This document shows, one piece after another, positions 1 through 8,394 of a stretch of DNA of 64,000 nucleotides. This stretch comes from JANSWY01 sp965228955 (GTDB taxonomy: Bacteria > Bacteroidota > Bacteroidia > Cytophagales > Cyclobacteriaceae), in contig OZ245848.1 in NCBI GenBank assembly GCA_965228955.1, positions 2,108,001 to 2,172,000 on the forward strand. Reading direction: 5' to 3'. The notes beneath the pieces were generated by a model. It saw nothing but the letters and a program-made list of their open reading frames with translations. It ran no database searches and was not told where the DNA came from. A program made the position numbers and the translations under genes. Numbering within the stretch: the stretch's first letter is position 1; each line of letters starts with the position of its first letter.

Positions 1-1
1 C

Positions 2-127
2 GTTATTCCATGGGGATGGATTATTCTTGGAGTTATGGTAGGCTTGGTAGTTGGCCTGGCAAGTGGATTTATTCCAGCTTACAAAGCAGCTAAACTCGAC
101 CCAATAGAGTCCCTAAGATTCGAATAA
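2..127 (+). CDS. ABC transporter permease, C-terminal fragment (FtsX/MacB type)
   Basis: Only the last 41 codons lie in the window; the gene enters from the left edge and stops at TAA 125-127. The peptide has a hydrophobic helix (about residues 6-24 of the fragment) followed by the tail PAYKAAKLDPIESLRFE. Short tails of the form P..AA.LDPIEALR.E are characteristic of the last membrane helix and C-terminus of MacB/FtsX-type permeases (lipoprotein release or peptide/antibiotic export), so the family call is fairly safe from this piece alone. Substrate cannot be inferred. Confidence 0.8.
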   Translation, partial: VIPWGWIILGVMVGLVVGLASGFIPAYKAAKLDPIESLRFE

Positions 128-218
128 TTGCACTTTTTTAAGTTTTTGAATGGAATTTGGCCTCAAATTTGTTTATTTAACACAAAATAAGGCTGAATTA
201 TTTCGTTAAATAGAGGTT

Positions 219-1010
219 ATGCAGGGAATGAGACTGATATTATTAGTTCCACTACTGATTGGAATGTCATTCAATTCTTTCTCCAAGGAGATAAGCATCA
301 CCGGTGTATACAAGGGGAAACCACTATTCATTCAAAATCCATATCACCCAGGACTGAATGCCTTTTGTATTGATGAAATTTATGTCAACAAGAGAAGGTT
401 AGATATTGACTACACGCTTTCCGCTATTCAAATAAAATTTGAAGGACTTGATCTTTACACTCCCGTCAATATTAAGATTCTCCATAAAGAAGTTTGCAAA
501 CCAGTGGTGGTTAACCCGGACGCAATTTTATTGCATAGTAGCTTCAAATTCACGGATATTGTGCTGAATGATACAATTCTAACCTGGCACACAAAAGGAG
601 ACAGACCTAACGCTGTATTTAGAATAGAACAGTTGTTTGGTAATGGCTGGTCAGAAGTAGAGACTCAGGAATCGAATGGTCTTTTTGAAGGAGGCGAGTA
701 CGTGTATTATCCTGAATATGAAGAGGGGCCTAACAAGTTTAGGGTAAAATATGAGGTGCGAGAAAATAGATACTTATACTCAAAGGAAGTAGAGATTGAG
801 TATTATCCAGAACCAATAGAACTTTTGACTTCTCAGGTTTCCAGAAGTTTGAGGATTTCAAGAAAAGCTCCGTACGAGATTCTTGATGGTGATGGAAACT
901 TATGGCTATCCGGGAATGATAAAATTGTGGATGTTTCTTCTTTGGAAGAAGGTGAATACTTTATTTATTTCGAGAATGATTTATCATTCAAATTTATCAA
1001 GCATCAGTAA
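219..1010 (+). CDS. secreted hypothetical protein with possible T9SS-like C-terminal domain
   Basis: 263 residues. The first 22 residues form a Sec signal peptide (MQGMRLILL... cleaved near SFS-KE); a second ATG at 228 would also leave a good signal. I do not recognise the body, which is rich in beta-strand-like segments. The last about 45 residues (YEILDGDGNLWLSG, then VDVSSLEEGEYFIYFENDLSFKF broken here as VDVSSLEEGEYF and FKFIKHQ) follow the pattern of a type A T9SS sorting domain: a strand with a G-N/K-L-V turn, a DVSSL..G.Y.. strand and a final FKF.K strand. It therefore may be surface-exported, but could simply be a beta-sandwich. It overlaps the 3' end of the convergent K+ channel gene by 14 bp. 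Confidence 0.6.
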   Translation: MQGMRLILLVPLLIGMSFNSFSKEISITGVYKGKPLFIQNPYHPGLNAFCIDEIYVNKRRLDIDYTLSAIQIKFEGLDLYTPVNIKILHKEVCKPVVVNPDAILLHSSFKFTDIVLNDTILTWHTKGDRPNAVFRIEQLFGNGWSEVETQESNGLFEGGEYVYYPEYEEGPNKFRVKYEVRENRYLYSKEVEIEYYPEPIELLTSQVSRSLRISRKAPYEILDGDGNLWLSGNDKIVDVSSLEEGEYFIYFENDLSFKFIKHQ

Positions 1011-1848
1011 TTAATTCCTCACCACAGGATTTGCAATAATTTGCATCTTCTTCATTTTCAGTAGAACAATAGCTACATACTTGTTTTAACGACTGACGTT
1101 TTTCTCTTTCAATTAAAGTAATTTCAGAAGTAACAATTCCAGTAGGAACCGCTATAATGGCGTACCCTGTCAACATTAGTATCATGGCAAATGTCTGTCC
1201 AATTACTGTTTGAGGAGCAATATCACCATATCCAACAGTTGTTAAAGTTACCACAGCCCAATAAATACTTCTGGGGATTGATGTGAATCCATTCTGTGCT
1301 CCTTCGACTACATACATGATAGTCCCGGATATTATGACAACACTTGTAACAGCTCCCAGAAATACTATTATCTTTTGTCTGCTACTCCAAAGAGCTTGTC
1401 CTAATACTCTACTTTCACCTATGTATCTTGTGAGCTTTAGAACCCTAAACACACGGAGCAATCTAATTGCCCTGATGATAAGTAAGTATTGGGTTCCTGG
1501 TAGAAGGATTGTTAAGTATGATGGAATAATAGCAAGCAGGTCAATGATTCCAAAAAAGCTTGTTACATACTTTCCGGGTTGCTTTGCGACTAACAATCTT
1601 GATACATACTCCAAAGTAAATATCACTGTAAAAACCCATTCCAGTAGCCTTAACTCAGTGTTGTAATGTTCTGAAATCTCTTTAACGCTTTCCAACATGA
1701 CAACTATTATGCTCACCAAAATAGCGTAAAGAAGAACTACATCGAATAGCTTTCCAGCACGGGTATCTGTACCGAATATGACAATATGAAGTCTATGTCT
1801 GATGTCGCTCAGAAACTTAAATCTATATCCGTGGTTCTTTATACTCAT
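997..1848 (-). CDS. voltage-gated-type potassium channel with C-terminal zinc ribbon
   Basis: 283 residues with the six-helix Kv layout: S1 near residues 35-53, S4 with regularly spaced positive charges (R126, R129, R132, R135, K138, R141) and the pore signature TVGYGD (T204-D209), the K+ selectivity filter. S6 follows at about 217-240. The cytoplasmic tail ends with C258xxC261 and C272xxC275, a four-cysteine zinc ribbon of the kind found at the ends of many small bacterial proteins. The zinc ribbon is an unusual appendage for a Kv channel and could mediate assembly or metal/redox sensing (inference). It is in the inner membrane. Monocistronic; 3' end overlaps the convergent upstream gene. 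Confidence 0.9.
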   Translation of the reverse strand: MSIKNHGYRFKFLSDIRHRLHIVIFGTDTRAGKLFDVVLLYAILVSIIVVMLESVKEISEHYNTELRLLEWVFTVIFTLEYVSRLLVAKQPGKYVTSFFGIIDLLAIIPSYLTILLPGTQYLLIIRAIRLLRVFRVLKLTRYIGESRVLGQALWSSRQKIIVFLGAVTSVVIISGTIMYVVEGAQNGFTSIPRSIYWAVVTLTTVGYGDIAPQTVIGQTFAMILMLTGYAIIAVPTGIVTSEITLIEREKRQSLKQVCSYCSTENEEDANYCKSCGEELITDA

Positions 1849-1903
1849 TCAAATCGCATTGAATCGTTAAATTAAAGAATTATCTGGAGTCTCTAAATAA
1901 AAA

Positions 1904-1929
1904 AAGTCTCAGAGCATCCCCTGAGACTT
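1904..1929 (-). terminator. rho-independent terminator of the SNF symporter gene
   Basis: Perfect 9-bp stem AAGTCTCAG / CTGAGACTT (1904-1912 and 1921-1929) with an 8-nt loop. Read on the minus strand it is followed by a T-rich run (A-tract at 1897-1905 on the plus strand). It lies 22 bp past the stop of the minus-strand gene at 1952. Confidence 0.85.
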
Positions 1930-1951
1930 GGTTATTATTTTCTTTCTATTC

Positions 1952-3358
1952 TTAGATTAATGTTATTCCGAAGAAGTTGTTTAGCAGAACCAGTATGAAA
2001 AGAATTGCCAATACAACCGGAGAAAGGATAGTCACTGCAAAATCCAGGAATTTCTTCACGAACGAATTCTCATAACCGTTAAACCCTTGAGCTATCTCCT
2101 CATGTAGGTTTTTCTTTTTCCAGATATAACCTGCAAAGAATACAATCAGACATCCTCCTAGTAATAATAACACATCCGCTGTAGCTGCAACAAATGATAA
2201 GAAGTCTGAATCAATCACATCCGGTACTCCAATAATTCTGGAGAAATTGCTAAGGAACTCTGAGTAGCCTCCGGATAGCAGAGAAGGAATACCAATTACA
2301 AAGATTATTAATGCTACTATCCAAACAGCTTTGTTTCTGTTTACTTTGTGCTCATCTACAACGTATGCTACCGGTACCTCCAAAAGCGAAACAGTTGAAG
2401 TCAATGCAGCAAAAGACAATAGTAAGAAGAAGAATGAACCAACGATCACTCCCCAGGTACTTCCTAATGTAGCGAATACTCCCGGAAGAGTTACGAAGAT
2501 GAGGCCAGGTCCACCAAAACCAGGCTCACTCACTTGCGTCATGTCACCACCTAAATTGAAGGCTACAAATGGGAATATCATTAATCCGGCAATGAAAGCA
2601 ATACCAACATCCATTAATGTGATATAAGCTGCAGAGCTAATGATATTGTCGTTTTTACTTACATAACTTCCGTAAGTAATAAGAGCTCCCATTCCAAGTG
2701 ATAATGAGAAGAAAGCCTGTCTTAATGCACCACCGATAACTGTGATATTAATTTCAGAGAAATCAGGAACAAGGTAGAAGCTAATACCTTTCATTGCATT
2801 TGGTAGGGTAGTAGCATAGGCAACAAGTCCTAAAATCATAATGATTAGAGTTGGCATTAGTATTTTAGCTGCCTTTTCGATACCACCAGATACACCTTTA
2901 GAAACAATAAATGCCGTAGTTAGCATGAATAGAATGGCATAGAAACCAACCTTCGTAATATCTTTAATATAGTCTCCAAACTGAGAACCAACATCAAAGT
3001 TGGCGAATAGCATTTCAATGAAATATCCGAAAGCCCAACCGGCTACAACATTATAAAATGATAGGATAAGAACACCGCAGAATAGACCAAGCATTCCAAC
3101 GAATCTCCAGTTTCTAAAACCTAACTCATTAAATGCTCCAACAGGATTTCTTAATGTCTTTCTACCAATGGCAATCTCAGAGATCATCACAGGAAAACAA
3201 AGAAGGAAACAAAAGAACAAGTAAAGCACCACAAATGCAGCTCCACCACCATTCCCTACTTCAAATGGGAATTTCCAAATATTTCCTAATCCTACTGCAG
3301 AACCTGCTGCTGCTAAAATAAATCCAAGTTTATTAGAGAATGCTCCTCTTGATGCCAT
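1952..3358 (-). CDS. sodium-dependent transporter, SNF/NSS family
   Basis: 468 residues, an inner-membrane LeuT-fold symporter with about 11-12 helices. The N-terminal first helix shows the family hallmark around AAAGSAVGLGNIWKFPF (residues 16-32), which in LeuT forms the Na+ and substrate sites, followed by the conserved GGGAAF segment and SEIAIGR. The family imports amino acids or related amines with Na+; the substrate here is not predictable from sequence. Prokaryotic members of this size (about 450-500 aa) are normal. Monocistronic, closed by the hairpin at 1904-1929. Confidence 0.92.
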   Translation of the reverse strand: MASRGAFSNKLGFILAAAGSAVGLGNIWKFPFEVGNGGGAAFVVLYLFFCFLLCFPVMISEIAIGRKTLRNPVGAFNELGFRNWRFVGMLGLFCGVLILSFYNVVAGWAFGYFIEMLFANFDVGSQFGDYIKDITKVGFYAILFMLTTAFIVSKGVSGGIEKAAKILMPTLIIMILGLVAYATTLPNAMKGISFYLVPDFSEINITVIGGALRQAFFSLSLGMGALITYGSYVSKNDNIISSAAYITLMDVGIAFIAGLMIFPFVAFNLGGDMTQVSEPGFGGPGLIFVTLPGVFATLGSTWGVIVGSFFFLLLSFAALTSTVSLLEVPVAYVVDEHKVNRNKAVWIVALIIFVIGIPSLLSGGYSEFLSNFSRIIGVPDVIDSDFLSFVAATADVLLLLGGCLIVFFAGYIWKKKNLHEEIAQGFNGYENSFVKKFLDFAVTILSPVVLAILFILVLLNNFFGITLI

Positions 3359-3436
3359 GTTGTTAATTTTTTCGGGCTCAAATATAGCCGAATTTAGTTA
3401 ATAACAAACGTCTGGCAATGTAACCCTAAAAATAGT

Positions 3437-4894
3437 TTATGACAGATCTTCAGAAGCGTTATACAAATCCTCTTCTTCATCAAATTTGATCTCCGCTGGA
3501 AAGTCAAACATGTAGTTTGTTTTGATTAGTGTAGAGACCTTGTGAGGTACAAAATCTTCCCATCCATCCTCATTTGACTGAATCATTTTTAGGACATTAT
3601 CAGATATGATATGTAGGTTCTCTTCCTTGTAATCATGCAGTTCTCTAATCTTCTTATTTGTAAGAAAATATTCGAATAAAGATTTGAGGTATTCAGGTGC
3701 TTCGAAACTACCTACAGTTTGTAGTTCATCAGAGTCCATTTTGAAAGAAGGATACACTAATAATTGTGTGTTTGTACCAAATAACCTTGAGAAAGCTTCT
3801 AAAATACCACCATTAAGATCTTCATAATATGACTCGTCAAATATTCTTACGAGGTTGTAATAACCGATAATTAAAGAAATCTGGTGCTTCTTAGTGAATT
3901 GTGATAGGTATGCTGATAACTTATAGTGCTCAGTGTAATTTGAAATCAATACGTTTTGCCCAAGTGAACAAAGTAAATCAACTCGATCAAGGAAGTCGTT
4001 TTCATCAATCTCATCGCCGGATGTTGTTAGATCATTCAATGTTAGCTCAGATAAGACAACCAGGTTATTCTTATCAAAGTTTGGTTCCTTATTGACTAGC
4101 TTTAAACCTGATATCATCATATCAACATTGACATTGGTTACAGGTCTGAACCTTCCTCTTAATACAGCGACATCCTTCTTGTACAGGGCCTCAGAAGGTT
4201 GCATTACATTTCCTTTCGGATCAAATAGGGTTGCATGAGTCAAGCCTTCTCTAACAAGAATAAGACTCATTAATCTGTTATCCACATGATGGAAGTCCGG
4301 ACCGGTCAATTCAAACATATCAATATCTACTCTGTCAATATTGATGTTATCAAGAATGGATTTAATGATGTCTTCAGGCTCGTTATTATTAAAGCATGCA
4401 AAAATCAGATTAACTCCAATCATCCCAAGAACCTGCTGTTGCCAAACTGCATCATTGTCGTGTAAAACCACGTGGATAATACAATCATTTGGTTTAGACA
4501 TAGGGTGCAATTGAAACCTCAATCCGATCCAACCATGTCCTTTATTCGTTTTGTTGTAGTTCAAAACCTCAACAGTATTGGCAAATGCGAAAAACTGGGT
4601 TCTTTTGGCTCTGCCCGCTAGCCTCTGGGCCAGGAGAGTGTACTCTCTGTCAAGCATTTTTAATAGCTTTTCCCTACAGACGTATTGTTTGGTCTTACCA
4701 TAGATGGCATCACTAAAAGTCATGTCATAAGCAGACATTGTTTTCGCGATTGTGCCAGACGCACCACCTGCCTTAAAAAAATGGGAGGCTACTTCCTGTC
4801 CACCGCCGATTTCTGCTAAAGTCCCATAGATTTTGTCGTTCAAGTTTATCTCGAGCGCTTTTTCTTTTGTGGTCAATTTTTTGACGGTGTACAT
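3437..4894 (-). CDS. conserved protein of unknown function (Bacteroidota family)
   Basis: 485 residues, soluble, no signal peptide or membrane helix. Its N-terminal portion (IYGTLAEIGGGQEVASHFFKAGGASGTIAKTMSAYDM split over residues about 22-60) is glycine-rich, and the protein reads as conserved and well-folded. I recall that orthologues in Bacteroidota are often labelled nicotinate-mononucleotide adenylyltransferase or TonB receptor-related, but I see no HxGH nucleotidyltransferase motif or other feature that supports this, so I treat the function as unknown. Stands alone between the symporter and a long repeat-containing intergenic region. Confidence 0.85.
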   Translation of the reverse strand: MYTVKKLTTKEKALEINLNDKIYGTLAEIGGGQEVASHFFKAGGASGTIAKTMSAYDMTFSDAIYGKTKQYVCREKLLKMLDREYTLLAQRLAGRAKRTQFFAFANTVEVLNYNKTNKGHGWIGLRFQLHPMSKPNDCIIHVVLHDNDAVWQQQVLGMIGVNLIFACFNNNEPEDIIKSILDNINIDRVDIDMFELTGPDFHHVDNRLMSLILVREGLTHATLFDPKGNVMQPSEALYKKDVAVLRGRFRPVTNVNVDMMISGLKLVNKEPNFDKNNLVVLSELTLNDLTTSGDEIDENDFLDRVDLLCSLGQNVLISNYTEHYKLSAYLSQFTKKHQISLIIGYYNLVRIFDESYYEDLNGGILEAFSRLFGTNTQLLVYPSFKMDSDELQTVGSFEAPEYLKSLFEYFLTNKKIRELHDYKEENLHIISDNVLKMIQSNEDGWEDFVPHKVSTLIKTNYMFDFPAEIKFDEEEDLYNASEDLS

Positions 4895-5010
4895 ATTGGG
4901 TTGTTTTTAGACTTCAAAATTATGAAGCCATAAGATCAATAAAAAGTGTTTCTTACTTTATCATAATGCGATTGAGGCAATAATGTTTCATAATTGACAA
5001 CTTATATTGA

Positions 5011-5038
5011 AGAGCGAAGTTGGAAGAGCGAAGTTGGA
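5011..5038. repeat. tandem duplication of a 14-bp unit
   Basis: AGAGCGAAGTTGGA occurs twice head to tail with no mismatch, followed by a further AG. It lies 128 bp before the 7-bp array in the same intergenic region. Confidence 0.85.
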
Positions 5039-5165
5039 AGATGTGCATTGCATTTGAAGTTTCATTCATTCTCTATTCAACCTGGAACTCGTTCAATAGA
5101 AAGACATGAAAATTCTAAAGACCAATCTCTAACCCTAAAACCTTAGAATGGTCTATTTAGTTTGT

Positions 5166-5235
5166 CTCAAAACTCAAAACTCAAAACTCAAAACTCAAAA
5201 CTCAAAACTCAAAACTCAAAACTCAAAACTCAAAA
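5166..5235. repeat. heptanucleotide tandem array, (CTCAAAA)x10
   Basis: Ten perfect copies of the 7-bp unit CTCAAAA span 70 bp without a single mismatch. The array ends 35 bp before the terminator of the acyl-CoA dehydrogenase gene. The perfect identity indicates recent expansion or active homogenisation by slippage. It is noncoding on either strand. Confidence 0.97.
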
Positions 5236-5270
5236 TACGGAACCAAAGAAAACTAAAGACCTAAATAAAA

Positions 5271-5296
5271 AAGCCGAGGACTAATGCCCTCGGCTT
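5271..5296 (-). terminator. rho-independent terminator of acyl-CoA dehydrogenase
   Basis: Perfect 9-bp stem AAGCCGAGG / CCTCGGCTT (5271-5279, 5288-5296) with an 8-nt loop, followed on the minus strand by a T-run (plus-strand A-tract 5264-5272). Placed 30 bp after the stop codon of the minus-strand gene. Confidence 0.92.
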
Positions 5297-5325
5297 AATA
5301 AATTTAGGTTAATGTAAATCTTTGT

Positions 5326-7122
5326 TTAATACGGAAAACCGCCTTTTTCAATCATAACGTCTGCGATCTCTCTTCTTAGATCTCTTGTGTTATAAGGATC
5401 CATTTTAGTAAATCGCTTCATACCCATCAACATCACTTTCATTTCATCACCAGTTGCGAAACATGCTACAGCTTCGTTTCCAGCATTGTTTACTTTCTGA
5501 ACAGCTTGTGATAAGTATAATTTTGCCATTGCTACCTGCAACTTAGCACTGTCTTCTCCGTTTTTGCTAACTAATTTCTCAGCTCTAAGAATAGTAGACT
5601 CAGCAACATAAATTTCGATTACCATATCAGCAAGATTCATCAGAATCTCTTGCTCATCATTTAATCCAGGTCCAAATGTCTGTGCTGCTTTACCAGCAAC
5701 CATAAGAACCGCTTTCTTTAATTTTTTAATTACTTCTTTCTCAGCTGCGAATGGCTGGCTAAGATCTGGAGTAGCGAAAGATGGAACTGAAGTAAGTTCT
5801 TTAGCAACAGCCATGGCAGGGCCCATTACGTCTAGTTCACCTTTCATTGCTCTTTTCAAGATCATTCCAACTAAGAGCATTCTGTTAATTTCGTTAGTTC
5901 CTTCATAGATTCTTGCGATTCTAGCATCTCTATAGGCTCTTGCCATTGGAGCATCTTCTGAGAATCCCATTCCTCCATAAACCTGAACTCCTTCATCTAC
6001 AATGTAGTCAAGCACTTCAGATCCGTGAACTTTCATGATAGCACACTCAATTGCAAACTGCTCAACTCCTTTAAGTTTAGCTTCTTGCTCTGGCATACCA
6101 TCTGCAATTAGATCTTCAATTTTGTCGTCAATGTTCTGTCCAGCTCTGTAAGCAGCAGATTCAGTAGCAAATGTTCTAGTCGCCATTTCAGCAAGCTTGT
6201 GTTTGATAGCTCCGAAAGTTGATAGGGGAGTACCAAACTGCTTTCTGTCGTTAGCATACTGAGTAGCCTGAGTTGCAACTTCTTTACAACCACCAATTAC
6301 ACCAGAAGCCAATTTAATTCTACCAATGTTTAGAATGTTTACAGCGATTTTGAATCCATTCTCTCTATCAGAAAGCATGTTTTCAACTGGAACTTTCACA
6401 TCATTGAAGAATACTTGTCTTGTTGAAGATCCTTTGATACCAAGTTTAACTTCTTCATCATTCATGGTAATGCCGTCCCATGTTCTTTCTACAATGAATG
6501 CAGTTAGGTTCTTGTCATCATCAATTTTAGCAAATACAATAAGTAGGTCAGCAAAACCAGCGTTTGATATCCACATCTTCTGACCGTTGATCAGATAATG
6601 CTTACCATCTTCGGTTAATGTCGCTTTAGTTTTACCTGAGTTAGCGTCTGAACCAGCATCTGGCTCAGTTAAACAGTAACAAGCTTTCCACTCACCTGTT
6701 GCAAGCTTAGTTACGTAATTTTTCTTTTGTTCTTCAGTTCCATAATAAAGGATTGGAAGAGTACCAATACCTGTGTGAGCTCCGTAAGCAGTAGAGAAAG
6801 AACCAGCAGCACCCATGATGTCTGCAATCAGCATACCTGTGTTGAAGTTCATTCCTAATCCACCGTAAGCTTCAGGGATTGAAACACCTAAAAGACCTAA
6901 TTCACCAGCTTTATCCATCAGTGAAGGCATTAATCCTTCTTCCATTTTATCAATTCTCTCATGGTTTGGAGCGATTTCTTTTTCGATGAAATCTTTACAA
7001 GCCTGAGCCATCATTTGCTGTTCTTCAGAAAACTCTTCCGGAATAAAGATTTCATCTGCTGATGTTTCTCTAATTAAGAATTCTCCTCCTTTGATTGCGT
7101 CTTTTTCAAGTGTTGCTTCCAT
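5326..7122 (-). CDS. acyl-CoA dehydrogenase, long form (VLCAD/ACAD9-like)
   Basis: 598 residues: an acyl-CoA dehydrogenase fold over about residues 25-440 plus a C-terminal extension of about 150 residues, the length class of very-long-chain and ACAD9-type enzymes rather than the usual 380. The FAD/substrate loop CYCLTEPDAGSD and the catalytic glutamate in YEGTNEINR (E407) are intact. It catalyses the first oxidation step of fatty acid beta-oxidation, passing electrons to ETF. No other beta-oxidation gene adjoins it. Regulation: its upstream region carries two copies of the palindrome TTATGCATGCATAA (7174-7191, 7213-7226), which suggests a dedicated repressor responsive to acyl-CoA or fatty acid (inference). 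Confidence 0.93.
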   Translation of the reverse strand: MEATLEKDAIKGGEFLIRETSADEIFIPEEFSEEQQMMAQACKDFIEKEIAPNHERIDKMEEGLMPSLMDKAGELGLLGVSIPEAYGGLGMNFNTGMLIADIMGAAGSFSTAYGAHTGIGTLPILYYGTEEQKKNYVTKLATGEWKACYCLTEPDAGSDANSGKTKATLTEDGKHYLINGQKMWISNAGFADLLIVFAKIDDDKNLTAFIVERTWDGITMNDEEVKLGIKGSSTRQVFFNDVKVPVENMLSDRENGFKIAVNILNIGRIKLASGVIGGCKEVATQATQYANDRKQFGTPLSTFGAIKHKLAEMATRTFATESAAYRAGQNIDDKIEDLIADGMPEQEAKLKGVEQFAIECAIMKVHGSEVLDYIVDEGVQVYGGMGFSEDAPMARAYRDARIARIYEGTNEINRMLLVGMILKRAMKGELDVMGPAMAVAKELTSVPSFATPDLSQPFAAEKEVIKKLKKAVLMVAGKAAQTFGPGLNDEQEILMNLADMVIEIYVAESTILRAEKLVSKNGEDSAKLQVAMAKLYLSQAVQKVNNAGNEAVACFATGDEMKVMLMGMKRFTKMDPYNTRDLRREIADVMIEKGGFPY

Positions 7123-7173
7123 TGACTGAAATATTTTATCGTGATATGTTAATGTTATTATCTTAGTTTGATT

Positions 7174-7191
7174 TGTTATGCATGCATAACA
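7174..7191. promoter_or_regulatory. palindromic operator, copy 1 (18 bp)
   Basis: TGTTATGCATGCATAACA is a perfect 18-bp palindrome, 52 bp upstream of the acyl-CoA dehydrogenase start on the minus strand. Its 14-bp core recurs at 7213 and at 24083. Symmetry and position fit a dimeric TetR- or MarR-type repressor site; the regulator itself is not identified in the window. Confidence 0.75.
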
Positions 7192-7212
7192 TTTTGCAAT
7201 ATAGTAAATTTA

Positions 7213-7226
7213 TTATGCATGCATAA
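7213..7226. promoter_or_regulatory. palindromic operator, copy 2 (14-bp core)
   Basis: TTATGCATGCATAA, perfect 14-bp palindrome with its centre 37 bp from the centre of copy 1. Two sites spaced by about 3.5 helical turns ahead of one gene suggest cooperative occupancy (inference). Confidence 0.72.
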
Positions 7227-7357
7227 CATAATTTATAATTTTTTTATTTCTTATCCAATTTTTACGGACTGTCTTTGAAAATCGACAATTCAGTAAGTTT
7301 CTGATGTGTGCTTTACTGGAGTATCAGTTAATTTACCAAAGATTTAGAGATGTTTCA

Positions 7358-8392
7358 ATGAAAATAAGTAAAAGAGTTTGGTACGAGATACTTAGTATCA
7401 TTTTGATCTTTGTTTTTGGCGGGTTTATTCAGACATGGGCATTTTGTACAGGATGTTTGGATGAATGGGATCGGTTTATTAGGAATTCTACACTTGCTGG
7501 ATTTGTTTGGGTTTCCCTCTGGAAAGGAAGTGAGTTGTCTTTCGATATTTTAGATAAATGGATTGATTGGTTGGAGGCCCCCCTTAAAAGATTATTAGTG
7601 AGTCTTGCGTCAATGGTGCTCATTGTGGTAGTTGGTTTTTGGGGATCTTATTTCTTGGTGTTGGCAGGAATTTTTGGCATGGAGATCGAGAAAGTGATGC
7701 AGTATGTAAGTGCCAGAGAAACGATACCCCCGATTATTATAACATTCGCAATTAATTCATTTATGCATGGAAGAGGATTTTTACTGGCGTGGAGAGAAGA
7801 CGCAGTAAAGTATGAAAAGTTGAAAACTGAGCAAATCGCAACTCAGTTCAATAGTTTGAGGAATCAGGTAAATCCGCATTTTCTTTTTAACAGCTTGAAT
7901 GCCCTTTCATCATTAGTTTATGATGACCAGGACAAGGCTGTAGAATTCATTAGAAAATTATCTCAGGTATACCGTTATGTTTTGGATACTAAGGATAAAG
8001 AGGTTGTTACTTTGGAAGAGGAGATGGATTTTTTGAACTCTTACATCTATCTTCAGAAAATCAGGTTTGATGAGAGTTTGCAGATCAATATCAACCTTCA
8101 GGACAAAGTGATGCAACATTTCGTTGTACCTATCTCATTGCAGATGTTGCTCGAAAATGCGATTAAGCATAATATCATTTCAGAATCTAAAAAGTTGACC
8201 ATCGATATATTCCACGATGAGGAGTATTTATATGTATCTAACAATCTGCAGGAAAAGATTCATAAGGATTCTACCGGAATAGGATTGGAGAACATCAAAT
8301 CGCGGTATGAGTATTTTTCTACGAAAGAAGTGATTGTTGAAAAGACAGATAAAGTGTTTAAAGTTGGAATCCCAATTGTGAAATCCCAATAA
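7358..8392 (+). CDS. LytS/YehU-type sensor histidine kinase
   Basis: 344 residues from the ATG at 7358; an upstream in-frame ATG at 7304 would add 18 polar residues with no better ribosome site, so I chose the start that leads straight into the first membrane helix. Four membrane segments in the first about 135 residues, then the HisK_5-type region with the phospho-accepting His in NPHFLFNSLNAL (H174) and an ATPase domain with the N-box LLENAIKHN. This family lacks a typical HisKA and pairs with LytTR regulators. The next gene, 2 bp downstream, is exactly such a regulator, so they form a two-component pair. The extracytoplasmic input is unknown. Confidence 0.92.
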   Translation: MKISKRVWYEILSIILIFVFGGFIQTWAFCTGCLDEWDRFIRNSTLAGFVWVSLWKGSELSFDILDKWIDWLEAPLKRLLVSLASMVLIVVVGFWGSYFLVLAGIFGMEIEKVMQYVSARETIPPIIITFAINSFMHGRGFLLAWREDAVKYEKLKTEQIATQFNSLRNQVNPHFLFNSLNALSSLVYDDQDKAVEFIRKLSQVYRYVLDTKDKEVVTLEEEMDFLNSYIYLQKIRFDESLQININLQDKVMQHFVVPISLQMLLENAIKHNIISESKKLTIDIFHDEEYLYVSNNLQEKIHKDSTGIGLENIKSRYEYFSTKEVIVEKTDKVFKVGIPIVKSQ

Positions 8393-8394
8393 TA

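Larger units (their letters stand above)
4895..5325. other. 431-bp intergenic region with repeats and hairpins
   Basis: No credible ORF. Contents in order: upstream region of the minus-strand gene ending at 4894; a 14-bp direct repeat AGAGCGAAGTTGGA twice in tandem (5011-5038); a nested inverted repeat in 5115-5160 (AGACCA/TGGTCT enclosing TCTAA/TTAGA); the heptanucleotide array 5166-5235; and the terminator 5271-5296 of the acyl-CoA dehydrogenase gene. The two flanking genes are both on the minus strand. Confidence 0.8.

Noticed and set aside
1283..1666. 127-residue plus-strand frame inside the K+ channel gene
   Set aside because: Antisense to a complete Kv channel with intact pore; composition is that of a shadow frame.
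3437..4894. Nicotinate-mononucleotide adenylyltransferase, as this family is sometimes labelled
   Set aside because: I see no HxGH or ISSTxxR motif; left as unknown.
5166..5235. CRISPR-like array
   Set aside because: Repeats are 7 bp in direct contact with no spacers; same for 26901-27005.
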